Assembly: GCF_023006505.1 (NCBI RefSeq)
Contig: NZ_JALBGV010000004.1
Coordinates: 62,001-126,000, forward strand
DNA length: 64,000 bases
From: Neorhizobium sp. SHOUNA12A
GTDB taxonomy: Bacteria > Pseudomonadota > Alphaproteobacteria > Rhizobiales > Rhizobiaceae
Reading direction: 5' to 3'
Every line of letters begins with the position of its first letter. Position 1 is the first letter of the stretch. Shown here piece after piece: positions 56,538 through 64,000 of this stretch. Under the pieces are notes generated by a model. That model saw only the letters and a program-made list of their open reading frames with translations. It made no database searches and was not told the DNA's origin. A program made the position numbers and the translations under genes.

Positions 56538-57224
56538 ATGAGGTCGCATTACTATGACGGTAGCAAGATGAGCTTGCGCAAGCACGCTAGCCAGCTCTCG
56601 TTCCCCTTTGGCGAGAGCTGGCAGCTACCCAACCGGCCAGAACGACGGAAGAGCAAGCTGATGTTCGTGCTCAAGCCTTCCGCTCCCCTCGGTCTCATCA
56701 TGCATGGCGATGCCATGATTCACGCGACAAACCAGAATACTCGCGATGCCTATCCCGCCGATCTTCTTCATATGAGCCTGCTTTGCATGGAAGAGTTCGA
56801 TGAGCCGCCCCTGGCGCTTATCGAGGCAACCAGGATGGTCATGGCCGGCATCCACGCAAGGCCTATACCGATCACGCTCGACAGCAGCGGCCTGTTTGGA
56901 GGCAGGCGTCACCTCGCCCTGTATCGCGCCAAGGGCAATCCGATTGTCAACCAGTTCGCGCAGATGCTGCGTCATGCCCTCACCCGACACAACCTACCGA
57001 ATGTCTGGATGGCGGACGCCGCCCCGCATGTGACGCTGATCTATGGCTGCGGCCGAATTGAACCCATGCCTATCGAGCGGAACTACGCCTGGATCGCCGG
57101 GGAATTCATGCTGGTCTACAGCCATTATGGCGAAACCCGGCACGAGGAATTCGGGAGATGGAGTTTCGATCCGAATGCCCCTGCTTATCCGATGCGGCCA
57201 GAACAGCTCCGCATGACGATCTGA
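56538..57224 (+). CDS. 2H phosphoesterase (2'-5' RNA ligase-like)
   Basis: 228 residues. The two H-x-S/T motifs of the superfamily are LLHMSLLCM and APHVTLIYG, about 115 residues apart as expected. The family cleaves or ligates 2'-5' RNA or cyclic phosphates; the physiological substrate is unknown. A start at 56568 (MSLRKHASQ) is possible, as neither ATG has a strong ribosome site. Confidence 0.85.
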   Translation: MRSHYYDGSKMSLRKHASQLSFPFGESWQLPNRPERRKSKLMFVLKPSAPLGLIMHGDAMIHATNQNTRDAYPADLLHMSLLCMEEFDEPPLALIEATRMVMAGIHARPIPITLDSSGLFGGRRHLALYRAKGNPIVNQFAQMLRHALTRHNLPNVWMADAAPHVTLIYGCGRIEPMPIERNYAWIAGEFMLVYSHYGETRHEEFGRWSFDPNAPAYPMRPEQLRMTI

Positions 57225-57301
57225 CGGAAAAGAATTTCGTGAACATGTCGGGCCGACGGGAGCGCGGGCGTCCTGTGGCCGGTCACCCATTTGAGGAGAG
57301 A

Positions 57302-57787
57302 ATGATGGTCATCCAGAAACATAAAATCGTGCCCCATCTCTGGTTCGAGAACGACGCCGAAGAAGCGGTCAATTTCTACGTCTCGATATTCGACAATTCA
57401 AAGATCACCGATGTCTCGCGCTTTGGCGACGCCGGCCCTGGCTTGAAGGGTTCGGTGATGGCGATGGGCTTCGAGCTCGAAGGCCAGAGCTTTGCGGCGA
57501 TCAACGGCGGACCTTTGGCGAAGTTCAACGGCGCGGTTTCCTTCCTTGTCCATTGCGAGACGCAGGATGAGATCGACCATTATTACGGCAAGCTCGTCGA
57601 AGGTGGCCAGCAGCAGCCCTGCGGATGGCTGACGGATCGTTTCGGCCTCGTCTGGCAGGTCAATTATGCCAGGATGGCGACCATGCTGACGGATAGCGAC
57701 AACGCCCGGGCCAGTCGTGTCATGCAGGCCATGTTCTCGATGAAAAAGATCGAAATTGCCAAACTGGACGCTGCCTACGCGGGGTGA
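57302..57787 (+). CDS. VOC-superfamily protein, PhnB-like
   Basis: 161 residues, with IVPHLWFENDAEEAVNFYVS, MAMGFELEGQSFAAINGG and QQPCGWLTDRFGLVWQVNY. It is a paralogue-like relative of the gene at 44927. GGAG lies just before adjacent ATGs at 57302 and 57305. It converges on the chemoreceptor gene with 20 bp between stops. No reaction is established. Confidence 0.87.
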   Translation: MMVIQKHKIVPHLWFENDAEEAVNFYVSIFDNSKITDVSRFGDAGPGLKGSVMAMGFELEGQSFAAINGGPLAKFNGAVSFLVHCETQDEIDHYYGKLVEGGQQQPCGWLTDRFGLVWQVNYARMATMLTDSDNARASRVMQAMFSMKKIEIAKLDAAYAG

Positions 57788-57807
57788 CGCAACGCCACCT
57801 GCCGATA

Positions 57808-59250
57808 TCAGACCTTGATCGCGAGGCGCAGCCCACCCCAGTGACGCCCGTTGACGGTGATCGGGGCGGAAATGTCCTTCATCAGCACGAACTGACCGCC
57901 GCCCATGTCTCGACGGTAGGTCTGCAGCAGGAAAGGTTCCTTGTTGCGACCTGCCGCCAAGCCGACGCGGTCGTTGAAGATCCGCCGGTTGCGGCAGTTG
58001 GCGGTATTCCAGGTCACGTCGCCGGGACGCTGTCGCTGCGAAAATTTTTGATTATGGGTCGGCAGATAACCGTTTTCGTCGATGGCCGCACAGAATGCCA
58101 CCTGCGGGTCGCTTTCGGCTGCTTGTTCCTGGATCGGCGGCAGGACGGCGTCGGTGAACTCCGTAAAGCGCGTCATGTATTGCACGGGATCGCTGCCGGG
58201 GATCGCCGCGTATTGCCGATCGAACAGGGCGCCAAGATCGATGCGGCCGGATTTGACGGCCGCCTCGAAGACAGATGAAACCTCGGCGGCATAGGCCATC
58301 ACCGCGCGGATATGGGGGCTGTCCGGCGTCTCTATGCCGGCACTCGCCGTCGTCTGGATCATCCGCTCGGAAATAGTCACCACCTCGCCGACGCGCGACG
58401 AGGTCTGCTGCAGCTGGTCGTTGGATTTCAGGATCGCGCTTGCGGCGGAAGCGATCGAAGATGCGAACTCGCCGCATTGCCGGTCGACGGTCTCGGTGGT
58501 CCCGGCAAGCGAAGACGCGTTGTCGAGGATCTGAGTCATGACGCCTTCGACGCCCTTGAATGAACCCTGGACCTTCATCGCGGTCGTCTTGACGCCCTCG
58601 GCCGACTGGCTGGCGCCTTCGCCGGCCGCCACCAGCCGGTCGATGCGGCTGTTCAGTTGATCGAGCGTGACCTGGATCGAACTTGTGGTCTGGGAAGTCT
58701 GTAGCGAAAGCGCCCGCACTTCCGCGGCGACAACCGCAAAACCCTTGCCGGCTTCGCCCGCACGGGCAGCTTCGATCGCGGCGTTCAGCGCCAGGAGGTT
58801 CGTCTGCCGGGCAATCATGCCGATCGCGTCCGCCAAACGTCCGACGTCTCCGAGCGCTGTGGAAAACAGCTTGATCTCGGCGCCGATTTCCTGCGAGGCA
58901 TGCACCATGTGGTCGATCGCCGTGATCGAGCCGGAAAGCTGCTCAGCCTGCTCGCCGAGCACCTTGCGAGCGTTCGCGGTCAGCTTGTCGGATTCCTGGA
59001 GGGAACGGGCAACATGGCCATTGGCGTCCGCGATCGATTGAGCGGACTGGGTCAAGCGACCAAGCAATTTCGCATGTTCCGAGGATTGCGTCGCCGTATC
59101 CTGGATGGCGCCGGCGATATCGACCAGATGAAGGCCGAGTGCGGAAGCCTCGTTTGCAAGCTTGGCGACGGATCGCTTCAACGCCTCGCCGTCGACAGCC
59201 ATGGGCTCAGACGGCACTTCTTCCCTAACAACCTGTCCGACCAAATCCAC
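57808..59250 (-). CDS. Soluble methyl-accepting chemotaxis protein, C-terminal sensor
   Basis: 480 residues without any transmembrane segment. The MCP signalling coiled coil is N-terminal to central, with the kinase-contact hairpin about residues 148-182 ([35 protein letters not shown]). The C-terminal 110 residues ([20 protein letters not shown] and [20 protein letters not shown]) look like a Cache/PAS-type ligand domain. So the order is reversed and sensing is cytoplasmic. It stands alone. Confidence 0.85.
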   Translation of the reverse strand: MDLVGQVVREEVPSEPMAVDGEALKRSVAKLANEASALGLHLVDIAGAIQDTATQSSEHAKLLGRLTQSAQSIADANGHVARSLQESDKLTANARKVLGEQAEQLSGSITAIDHMVHASQEIGAEIKLFSTALGDVGRLADAIGMIARQTNLLALNAAIEAARAGEAGKGFAVVAAEVRALSLQTSQTTSSIQVTLDQLNSRIDRLVAAGEGASQSAEGVKTTAMKVQGSFKGVEGVMTQILDNASSLAGTTETVDRQCGEFASSIASAASAILKSNDQLQQTSSRVGEVVTISERMIQTTASAGIETPDSPHIRAVMAYAAEVSSVFEAAVKSGRIDLGALFDRQYAAIPGSDPVQYMTRFTEFTDAVLPPIQEQAAESDPQVAFCAAIDENGYLPTHNQKFSQRQRPGDVTWNTANCRNRRIFNDRVGLAAGRNKEPFLLQTYRRDMGGGQFVLMKDISAPITVNGRHWGGLRLAIKV

Positions 59251-59381
59251 ATCTCCCGAATATTAGGGGAATATAGGATATCTATGGTTAACGGACAGTT
59301 GCCGCGGGTATCTCGCAAAGACATATACTTTAGGCTGAGATACGACACCCCCTCCCGGCCGGATAAGGCGGGAAAGACGGA

Positions 59382-59546
59382 TTAGCCGAGACGATCGAAA
59401 GCCTTCGGATCGATGCCGAGGGTGGTCAGGTCGACGTTGCTCGGACGGCGATGGTTTTCAACGGCAGCCGAAACCGAGATTGCGGCGCTCATAACTGCAA
59501 AGGCGCGGCCAATGGCGCTGCCACGGGTCTTCTTCTGTACGGACAT
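59382..59546 (-). CDS. Small conserved-type protein, unknown
   Basis: 54 residues starting MSVQKKTRGSAIGRAFAVMS and ending SNVDLTTLGIDPKAFDRLG, a short helical protein resembling the small DUF1127-like proteins of rhizobia in its LGIDPKAF end. AAGGAGAG precedes the ATG by six bases, which decides the start over an earlier one at 59630. Function unknown. Confidence 0.65.
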   Translation of the reverse strand: MSVQKKTRGSAIGRAFAVMSAAISVSAAVENHRRPSNVDLTTLGIDPKAFDRLG

Positions 59547-59719
59547 GTGAAACTCTCCTTTTCGTTCTGCTAAGATATGATGTCTGTGCTGTTTTTGTGC
59601 AATGCACAACGAAACAGAGGAGCCATGCAACTGTCACATAACAACCGTTAACCACGCCGGATGGCTTGCGTGGCGAGGGTTGTGCTTGGTATCGGTCGAG
59701 CCCAAATGAAGAGGCTTCG

Positions 59720-60073
59720 ATGGCAATCACGATCTACGGCATCAAGAACTGCGACACCATGAAGAAGGCGCGCGACTGGCTCGACCGCAAGGGCGTCACG
59801 TACACTTTTCACGATTACAAGGCTGAAGGGATCGACCGGGCGCATCTCGATACCTGGGCGGACCGCGCCGGCTGGGAAATCGTGCTCAACCGCGCCGGCA
59901 CCACGTTCAAGAAGCTCGACGAAACGGACAAGGCGAACCTCAACCGGGAGAAGGCGATCGCGCTGATGCTTACCCAACCTTCGATGATCAAACGGCCGGT
60001 GCTGGAAGCGGAGGGAAAGCTGATCGTCGGCTTCAAGCCGGAGATTTACGAAGAAGCCTTTTCCGAGATCTGA
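59720..60073 (+). CDS. ArsC/Spx-family reductase-like protein (YffB type)
   Basis: 117-residue thioredoxin-fold protein. The N-terminal IYGIKNCDTMKKARDWL has a single Cys (CDTM), as in YffB rather than Spx CxxC. The C-terminal MIKRPVLEAEGKLIVGFKPE holds the conserved RP loop. Glutathione-dependent thiol reduction is likely; arsenate reduction is doubtful, with no ars genes nearby. It is followed by ybaK after 16 bp. Confidence 0.88.
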   Translation: MAITIYGIKNCDTMKKARDWLDRKGVTYTFHDYKAEGIDRAHLDTWADRAGWEIVLNRAGTTFKKLDETDKANLNREKAIALMLTQPSMIKRPVLEAEGKLIVGFKPEIYEEAFSEI

Positions 60074-60089
60074 ATCCAGGATTCGAGCC

Positions 60090-60563
60090 ATGTCCAAGAC
60101 AACCCGCGCCACCCAGATGCTCGAAAAGGCCGGTATCGCCTTTGCCACCGTCACCTATGACTACGACCCGAATGCGGACCGGATCGGGATGCAGGCGGCG
60201 GAGGCGATCGGCGAGGAGCCGCGCCGTGTCCTGAAGACGCTGATGGCGGAAGTGGACGGCAAAGCGGTCTGCGTCGTGGTGCCGTCGGACCGTGAAGTCT
60301 CGATGAAGAAGCTTGCAGCGGCATTCGGCGGTAAGTCGGCGAACATGATGAAGCCCGCCGATGCGGAACGGGCGACCGGTTATCATGTCGGCGGCATCAG
60401 CCCCTTCGGCCAGAAGAAACTGGTGCCGACCGCGATCGAGATCACCGCGCTCGACGAGCCGCATGTCTTCATCAATGGCGGCCAGCGCGGACTGCAGGTG
60501 CGGCTCGACCCGAAGGCGGCCCGCGACGCACTGAAGGCGGTCGCAGCGCCGCTGGTGGCATGA
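60090..60563 (+). CDS. ybaK: Cys-tRNA(Pro)/Cys-tRNA(Cys) deacylase
   Basis: 157-residue YbaK/EbsC trans-editing protein that hydrolyses mischarged Cys-tRNA(Pro). The core LMAEVDGKAVCVVVPSDREV, the Lys in MKKLAAAFGGKSANMM, and YHVGGISPFGQKKLVPT are characteristic. It overlaps the next gene by 4 bases (ATGA), giving translational coupling. Confidence 0.92.
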   Translation: MSKTTRATQMLEKAGIAFATVTYDYDPNADRIGMQAAEAIGEEPRRVLKTLMAEVDGKAVCVVVPSDREVSMKKLAAAFGGKSANMMKPADAERATGYHVGGISPFGQKKLVPTAIEITALDEPHVFINGGQRGLQVRLDPKAARDALKAVAAPLVA

Positions 60564-61459
60564 TGGTGATCATGAGTGAAATGACTTCGACCCTTCGAAT
60601 TCTCGAGCCCTATCCCGGCATCTTCGCCTATTACGATGGCCGGGTGCCCGGCAAACGGCTGCATGCGAAAAGCGCAAACTGGCTGGACGACGGCGCCTAT
60701 TCGCTGGGCGTCGCGTCCTATGCGATCGTCGATCAAGGCGAGGCGCTGGTCTGTGACACCCATATCTCGCTCAGTCACGCTAAAGCGATCCGCACCCATC
60801 TGGAAGGGCTCGGCGTCAGGAAGATCCGCACCGTGCTCAGCCACTGGCACAAGGATCATATTGCTGGAAACGCGATCTTTGCCGATTGTGAAATCATCGC
60901 GCTGACGCTGACGGCCGAGAAGCTGAAAGAAAACCGCGAGAAGATCGAAAGCGCCAATCCACCGATCTCACCTCTCATCATGCCGACGACGCTGTTCGAT
61001 GGCCAGCTCGATCTGACGGTCGGCCGCCGTCGGATCGAGCTGCATCATTTCGCCATCCACAGCGCCGACGGCAACGTGATCTGGCTGCCGCAAGAACGGC
61101 TTCTGTTCGCCGGCGACACGCTGGAAGACACCGTCACCTATATTTCGGAAGCGGCCGAGATCGGTACGCATATCGGCGAACTCGCGCGGATGGCCTCCTG
61201 GCCGATCGCAAAAATCCTGCCGGCGCATGGCGATGCGGAGCGCATCGCGGCCGGTGGTTATGGGCCGGACCTGATCGACGCCAACCGCGCCTATCTGCGC
61301 CGCATGGCGGGCGCCATCGCCGCCGGCAAGGATATCGATCCCTCGCTGAAGTCGCTCGTCGCAGAAGAAATCGCCTCGGGCGCCGTGCTTTATTTCGCGC
61401 CTTACGAAGAGGTTCATGCCAGCAACATTGCCGCGGTCAAGGCGGCGCTGCAGCGCTGA
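60560..61459 (+). CDS. Metallo-beta-lactamase-fold hydrolase
   Basis: 299 residues. The zinc-binding HxHxDH appears as SHWHKDHIAGN, the bridging Asp in LLFAGDTLED, and the last His in ILPAHGDAERI. The first metal-site His/Asp arrangement is complete, so it is probably active; substrate unknown. It is translationally coupled to ybaK (ATGA). Confidence 0.87.
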   Translation: MMVIMSEMTSTLRILEPYPGIFAYYDGRVPGKRLHAKSANWLDDGAYSLGVASYAIVDQGEALVCDTHISLSHAKAIRTHLEGLGVRKIRTVLSHWHKDHIAGNAIFADCEIIALTLTAEKLKENREKIESANPPISPLIMPTTLFDGQLDLTVGRRRIELHHFAIHSADGNVIWLPQERLLFAGDTLEDTVTYISEAAEIGTHIGELARMASWPIAKILPAHGDAERIAAGGYGPDLIDANRAYLRRMAGAIAAGKDIDPSLKSLVAEEIASGAVLYFAPYEEVHASNIAAVKAALQR

Positions 61460-61488
61460 CCGGCCGGATGAACCGGCGGATCAAATCA

Positions 61489-62304
61489 TCACGGCCATTT
61501 CGCCGACCATTGCTTGAGAGCGGCAAGCGCCGGTGCCGGCCATCTGCGGACCGCCGGACGCAGGATGATCTTCTTTCCCATCGGCTTCCAGGCGAGATAA
61601 AGCTTTCTCGCCGAAATATCGGCGGCGACCAGCGCCTCGACCTCGGTGCACATATGCGGCATGCAGGCTTCACCGATATAAAAACCGTTCTTGAACGCTC
61701 CGCTGCCGGGTCCGGTGATGGAGTTCTCGAATTCCTGTCGATGCTCGCCAAGCATGGCGTTTGCCGTATCGGCGATCGGACCAATGCCGAGAAGTTCGGA
61801 AGGGTGCTCCGCCTTCTTCATGTCATCCCACCCCATCGTCGCATTCGGCTGGAAGGCGACCTTGCCTGCCTCGGCGAAACCTTTTCCGGGCGTCCAGGTC
61901 CAGCGCAGGCTCGGCTGTCCGGGGATGGCTTCGGTTGCAAGCAGAAGGTGATCGCCCTCTGCCGCAATCGAAGCGGCACCGCGGCAATCGTCCATCGGCT
62001 CGTCGACGCGCGGCTCTCCGCCCGGTGGAAACGAGACGACCAGGGGTGAACCCGGGCATGCGTTGCCGCCGTCCGAACTCACCACCACGACGAATGGTAC
62101 GCCCGCGACCAGACCGACATTGTCGATCAGCAGGAAGCGATTGGAATGGACCTGCCTGCCGTCGATCGTCAGTTTCTCCTCATCGTCATCGGATGCGATG
62201 GCCACCTGATGGTCGAACATGGTCGCTGCAAAATCTGCCGAGAGACTGACGGAGGCCGAGGCGCCGAAGAGAACGGCGCCTAACAAGGCGGTTTTCATGA
62301 ACAT
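61489..62304 (-). CDS. Secreted protein, DUF1176-like
   Basis: 271 residues with signal peptide MKTALLGAVLFGASASVSLS ending near A-D. No enzymatic motif is visible; four Cys (CPG, DDC, EAC, HMC) could form two disulfides in the periplasm. ATGs at 62304 and 62298 are both possible. It is divergent from the aminopeptidase gene. The function is unknown and the DUF assignment tentative. Confidence 0.6.
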   Translation of the reverse strand: MFMKTALLGAVLFGASASVSLSADFAATMFDHQVAIASDDDEEKLTIDGRQVHSNRFLLIDNVGLVAGVPFVVVVSSDGGNACPGSPLVVSFPPGGEPRVDEPMDDCRGAASIAAEGDHLLLATEAIPGQPSLRWTWTPGKGFAEAGKVAFQPNATMGWDDMKKAEHPSELLGIGPIADTANAMLGEHRQEFENSITGPGSGAFKNGFYIGEACMPHMCTEVEALVAADISARKLYLAWKPMGKKIILRPAVRRWPAPALAALKQWSAKWP

Positions 62305-62377
62305 CGATCCCTGAGCTTCAATTTTGCCCCAAACCTCTTTAAGTCTCTTCGATGACAGAAATCAGGTGAGGTCTCTC

Positions 62378-63631
62378 ATGACAATCGTGCCGAATTTTCA
62401 AACCGTCGTCGATCCTCAAAAGCTCGAAAAGCTGGCGGAAGTGGCCATCAAGGTGGGCTTGCGCCTCGAGAAGGGCCAGGATCTGGTGATCACGGCACCG
62501 ATCGCCGCCCTGCCGCTCGTGCGGCTGATCACCAAACACGCGTATATCGCCGGTGCCGGCATCGTCTCGACCTTCTATTCCGACGAAGAAACGACCCTCG
62601 CGCGCTACCAATACGCGTCCGATGCAAGCTTCGACAAGGCATCCGGCTGGCTCTATGACGGCATGGCCCAAGCCTATGCCAACGGTGCCGCACGACTTGC
62701 CATTTCCGGCGACAATCCGATGATGCTCTCCGGCCAGGACCCGGCCAAGGTGGCGCGCGCCAACAAGGCCAATTCCATGGCCTACAAGCCGGCGCTCGAA
62801 AAGATCGCCAACTTCGACATCAACTGGAACATCGTTTCCTACCCCAACCCTTCCTGGGCGCGCCAGGTCTTTCCCGACGTTCCGGAAGACGTCGCGGTCG
62901 GCAAGCTGGCGGACGCGATCTTCGCCGCCTCCCGCGTCGATCTCGCCGATCCAGTCGCAGCATGGGCCGAACATAACGGCAATCTCAAGAAGCGCTCCAC
63001 ATGGCTCAACGGCGAGCGCTTTTCGGCGCTCCATTTCACCGGCCCGGGCACCGACCTGACGGTCGGCCTTGCCGACGGCCACGAATGGCATGGCGGCGCC
63101 TCAACGGCCAAGAACGGTATTACCTGCAACCCCAACATCCCGACCGAAGAGGTCTTCACCACGCCGCATGCGCTGAAGGTCGAAGGCCATGTCTCCAGCA
63201 CCAAGCCGCTCTCGCACCAGGGCACGCTGATCGACAATATTCAGGTGAAGTTCGAAGGCGGCCGGATCGTCGAGGCGAACGCTTCGAAGGGCGAGGAAGT
63301 GCTGAACAAGGTGCTCGATACCGACGAAGGCGCCCGCAGGCTCGGCGAAGTGGCCTTGGTGCCGCATTCCTCGCCGATCTCCAGGAGCGGCATCCTGTTC
63401 TACAACACCCTGTTCGACGAAAACGCCTCCTGCCACATCGCGCTCGGCCAGTGCTATTCGAAATGCTTCCTCGACGGTGCGTCGCTCAGCCAGGACCAGA
63501 TCAAGGCCCAGGGCGGCAATTCGAGCCTGATCCACATCGACTGGATGATCGGCTCCGACAAGGTCGATATCGACGGTCTGCGCGCCGACGGCGCCAAGGT
63601 GCCGGTGATGCGCAAGGGCGAGTGGGCCTGA
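62378..63631 (+). CDS. M29 (thermophilic-type) aminopeptidase
   Basis: 417-residue metallo-aminopeptidase of the AmpS/AmpT group. Metal and catalytic residues lie in FEGGRIVEANASKGEEVLN, VALVPHSSPIS and HIALGQCYSKC; HIDWMIGSDKVDIDG closes the C-terminal domain. It trims N-terminal residues from peptides in the cytoplasm. The ATG at 62378 has GGTGAGG six bases upstream. Confidence 0.93.
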   Translation: MTIVPNFQTVVDPQKLEKLAEVAIKVGLRLEKGQDLVITAPIAALPLVRLITKHAYIAGAGIVSTFYSDEETTLARYQYASDASFDKASGWLYDGMAQAYANGAARLAISGDNPMMLSGQDPAKVARANKANSMAYKPALEKIANFDINWNIVSYPNPSWARQVFPDVPEDVAVGKLADAIFAASRVDLADPVAAWAEHNGNLKKRSTWLNGERFSALHFTGPGTDLTVGLADGHEWHGGASTAKNGITCNPNIPTEEVFTTPHALKVEGHVSSTKPLSHQGTLIDNIQVKFEGGRIVEANASKGEEVLNKVLDTDEGARRLGEVALVPHSSPISRSGILFYNTLFDENASCHIALGQCYSKCFLDGASLSQDQIKAQGGNSSLIHIDWMIGSDKVDIDGLRADGAKVPVMRKGEWA

Positions 63632-63648
63632 TTAGCTCATGATCCGTT

Positions 63649-63680
63649 GACCATATGTAGTTTTTAAACTACATATGGTC
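63649..63680. promoter_or_regulatory. 32-bp palindrome, putative toxin-antitoxin operator
   Basis: GACCATATGTAGTTT (63649-63663) and AAACTACATATGGTC (63666-63680) are perfect reverse complements around a TT centre. The right arm ends one base before the GTG of the toxin. The position and symmetry fit an autoregulatory operator bound by the antitoxin-toxin complex; it could also terminate the upstream aminopeptidase transcript. Confidence 0.75.
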
Positions 63681-63681
63681 C

Positions 63682-63978
63682 GTGTTCGAGCTCAAGCAGA
63701 CGGAAACGTTTCTGAAATGGCGCACGCGTCTGAAGGACGAGCGTGCTCGCGCATTGATAGCCTCGCGTCTGGACCGGCTCGCTTTCGGGCATGCCGGAGA
63801 TGTGGCCCCCGTCGGTGAAGGTGTCAGCGAACTGCGCATCCATCATGGGCCGGGTTACCGCGTCTATTTTCAGCAGCGCGGTGACATCCTAATCGTTCTT
63901 CTGTGCGGTGGCGACAAAAGCAGCCAGGCAAAGGACATCAAGGCTGCAAAGCGACTGGCGATGGAATGGAGTGAGTGA
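63682..63978 (+). CDS. RelE/HigB-type toxin (addiction module killer)
   Basis: 98 residues of the Gp49/HigB-like branch of the RelE/ParE superfamily: TFLKWRTRLKDERARALIAS, GEGVSELRIHHGPGYRVYF and LLCGGDKSSQAKDIKAAKRL. Relatives cleave mRNA on the ribosome. The start is GTG; the nearby ATG at 63675 is out of frame. The stop overlaps the antitoxin start (TGATG), with toxin gene first. Confidence 0.9.
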   Translation: MFELKQTETFLKWRTRLKDERARALIASRLDRLAFGHAGDVAPVGEGVSELRIHHGPGYRVYFQQRGDILIVLLCGGDKSSQAKDIKAAKRLAMEWSE

Positions 63979-64000
63979 TGGCTGAAAAACTAACCGTTTA
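63978..64000 (+). CDS. Antitoxin of the RelE/HigB module (3'-truncated)
   Basis: Only MAEKLTV is visible before the window ends. The opening is typical of HTH antitoxins paired with this toxin type, and the one-base overlap with the toxin gene supports the call. Confidence 0.6.

Noticed and set aside
59720-60073. Arsenate reductase
   Set aside because: The family match is to the YffB-like ArsC fold and there are no other ars genes near, so arsenate reduction is not claimed.

Overview
The window is a chromosomal segment of an alphaproteobacterium, most likely a member of the Rhizobiaceae (Rhizobium, Neorhizobium or Agrobacterium group). The evidence is high GC coding sequence with Rhizobiaceae-type proteins (soluble PmtA, glutathione synthetase beside ComM, the RsmI-YraN pair, DUF1127 proteins), a PhoB-type box before ugpBAEC and an Irr-type iron box before an imelysin operon. 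Genus and species cannot be fixed from the sequence alone. I saw no rRNA, tRNA, CRISPR array, intact insertion sequence or integrase.

Layout. 1-10.1 kb: the 3' part of otsA, a GST/LysR divergent pair, a PLP-dependent dehydratase, prfC, dut, cysK, a pair of inverted 28-bp palindromic repeats, comM and gshB. 10.1-16.4 kb: a cupin gene, the glycerol-3-phosphate uptake operon ugpBAEC with a three-half-site Pho box and an intercistronic hairpin, then yraN and rsmI. 16.6-25.5 kb: dnaN with a clear terminator, a tight pmtA-phosphatase-pyrF run, a DUF1330 gene, an NDUFA9-like protein, uppP, a GST, queG and an SDR. 25.9-36.2 kb: an RlpA-like protein, an RsmB-like methyltransferase, a four-gene imelysin/di-heme/DUF1513 iron-type operon, tspO, a thioesterase, a nucleosidase-like protein and guaA.

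36.2-50.6 kb is an accessory block directly behind guaA. It is dense in regulators (AraC, two TetR, three LysR) next to small redox or detoxification enzymes (SnoaL-like, GFA, aldehyde dehydrogenase, F420/NADP-type reductase, two SDRs, FAD monooxygenase, isochorismatase-like). It also holds gene remnants: a SnoaL-like fragment at each end and an epimerase tail in the middle. Its most striking part is a tetracycline-type TetR facing a flavin monooxygenase across two near-canonical tet operators, a layout like tetR/tetA but with an oxidoreductase in place of the efflux pump.

50.7-64 kb returns to a more ordinary mixture: a YqaA-type membrane protein, a two-HKD phospholipase D-like protein, ogt with a divergent AraC regulator, an alpha/beta hydrolase-NTF2 fusion split by one TAG codon, a 2H phosphoesterase, a VOC protein, a soluble chemoreceptor with its sensor region at the C-terminus, an ArsC-like protein, ybaK, a metallo-beta-lactamase-fold hydrolase, an M29 aminopeptidase, and a toxin-antitoxin module whose 32-bp palindromic operator ends one base before the toxin start. 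The antitoxin runs off the window end.
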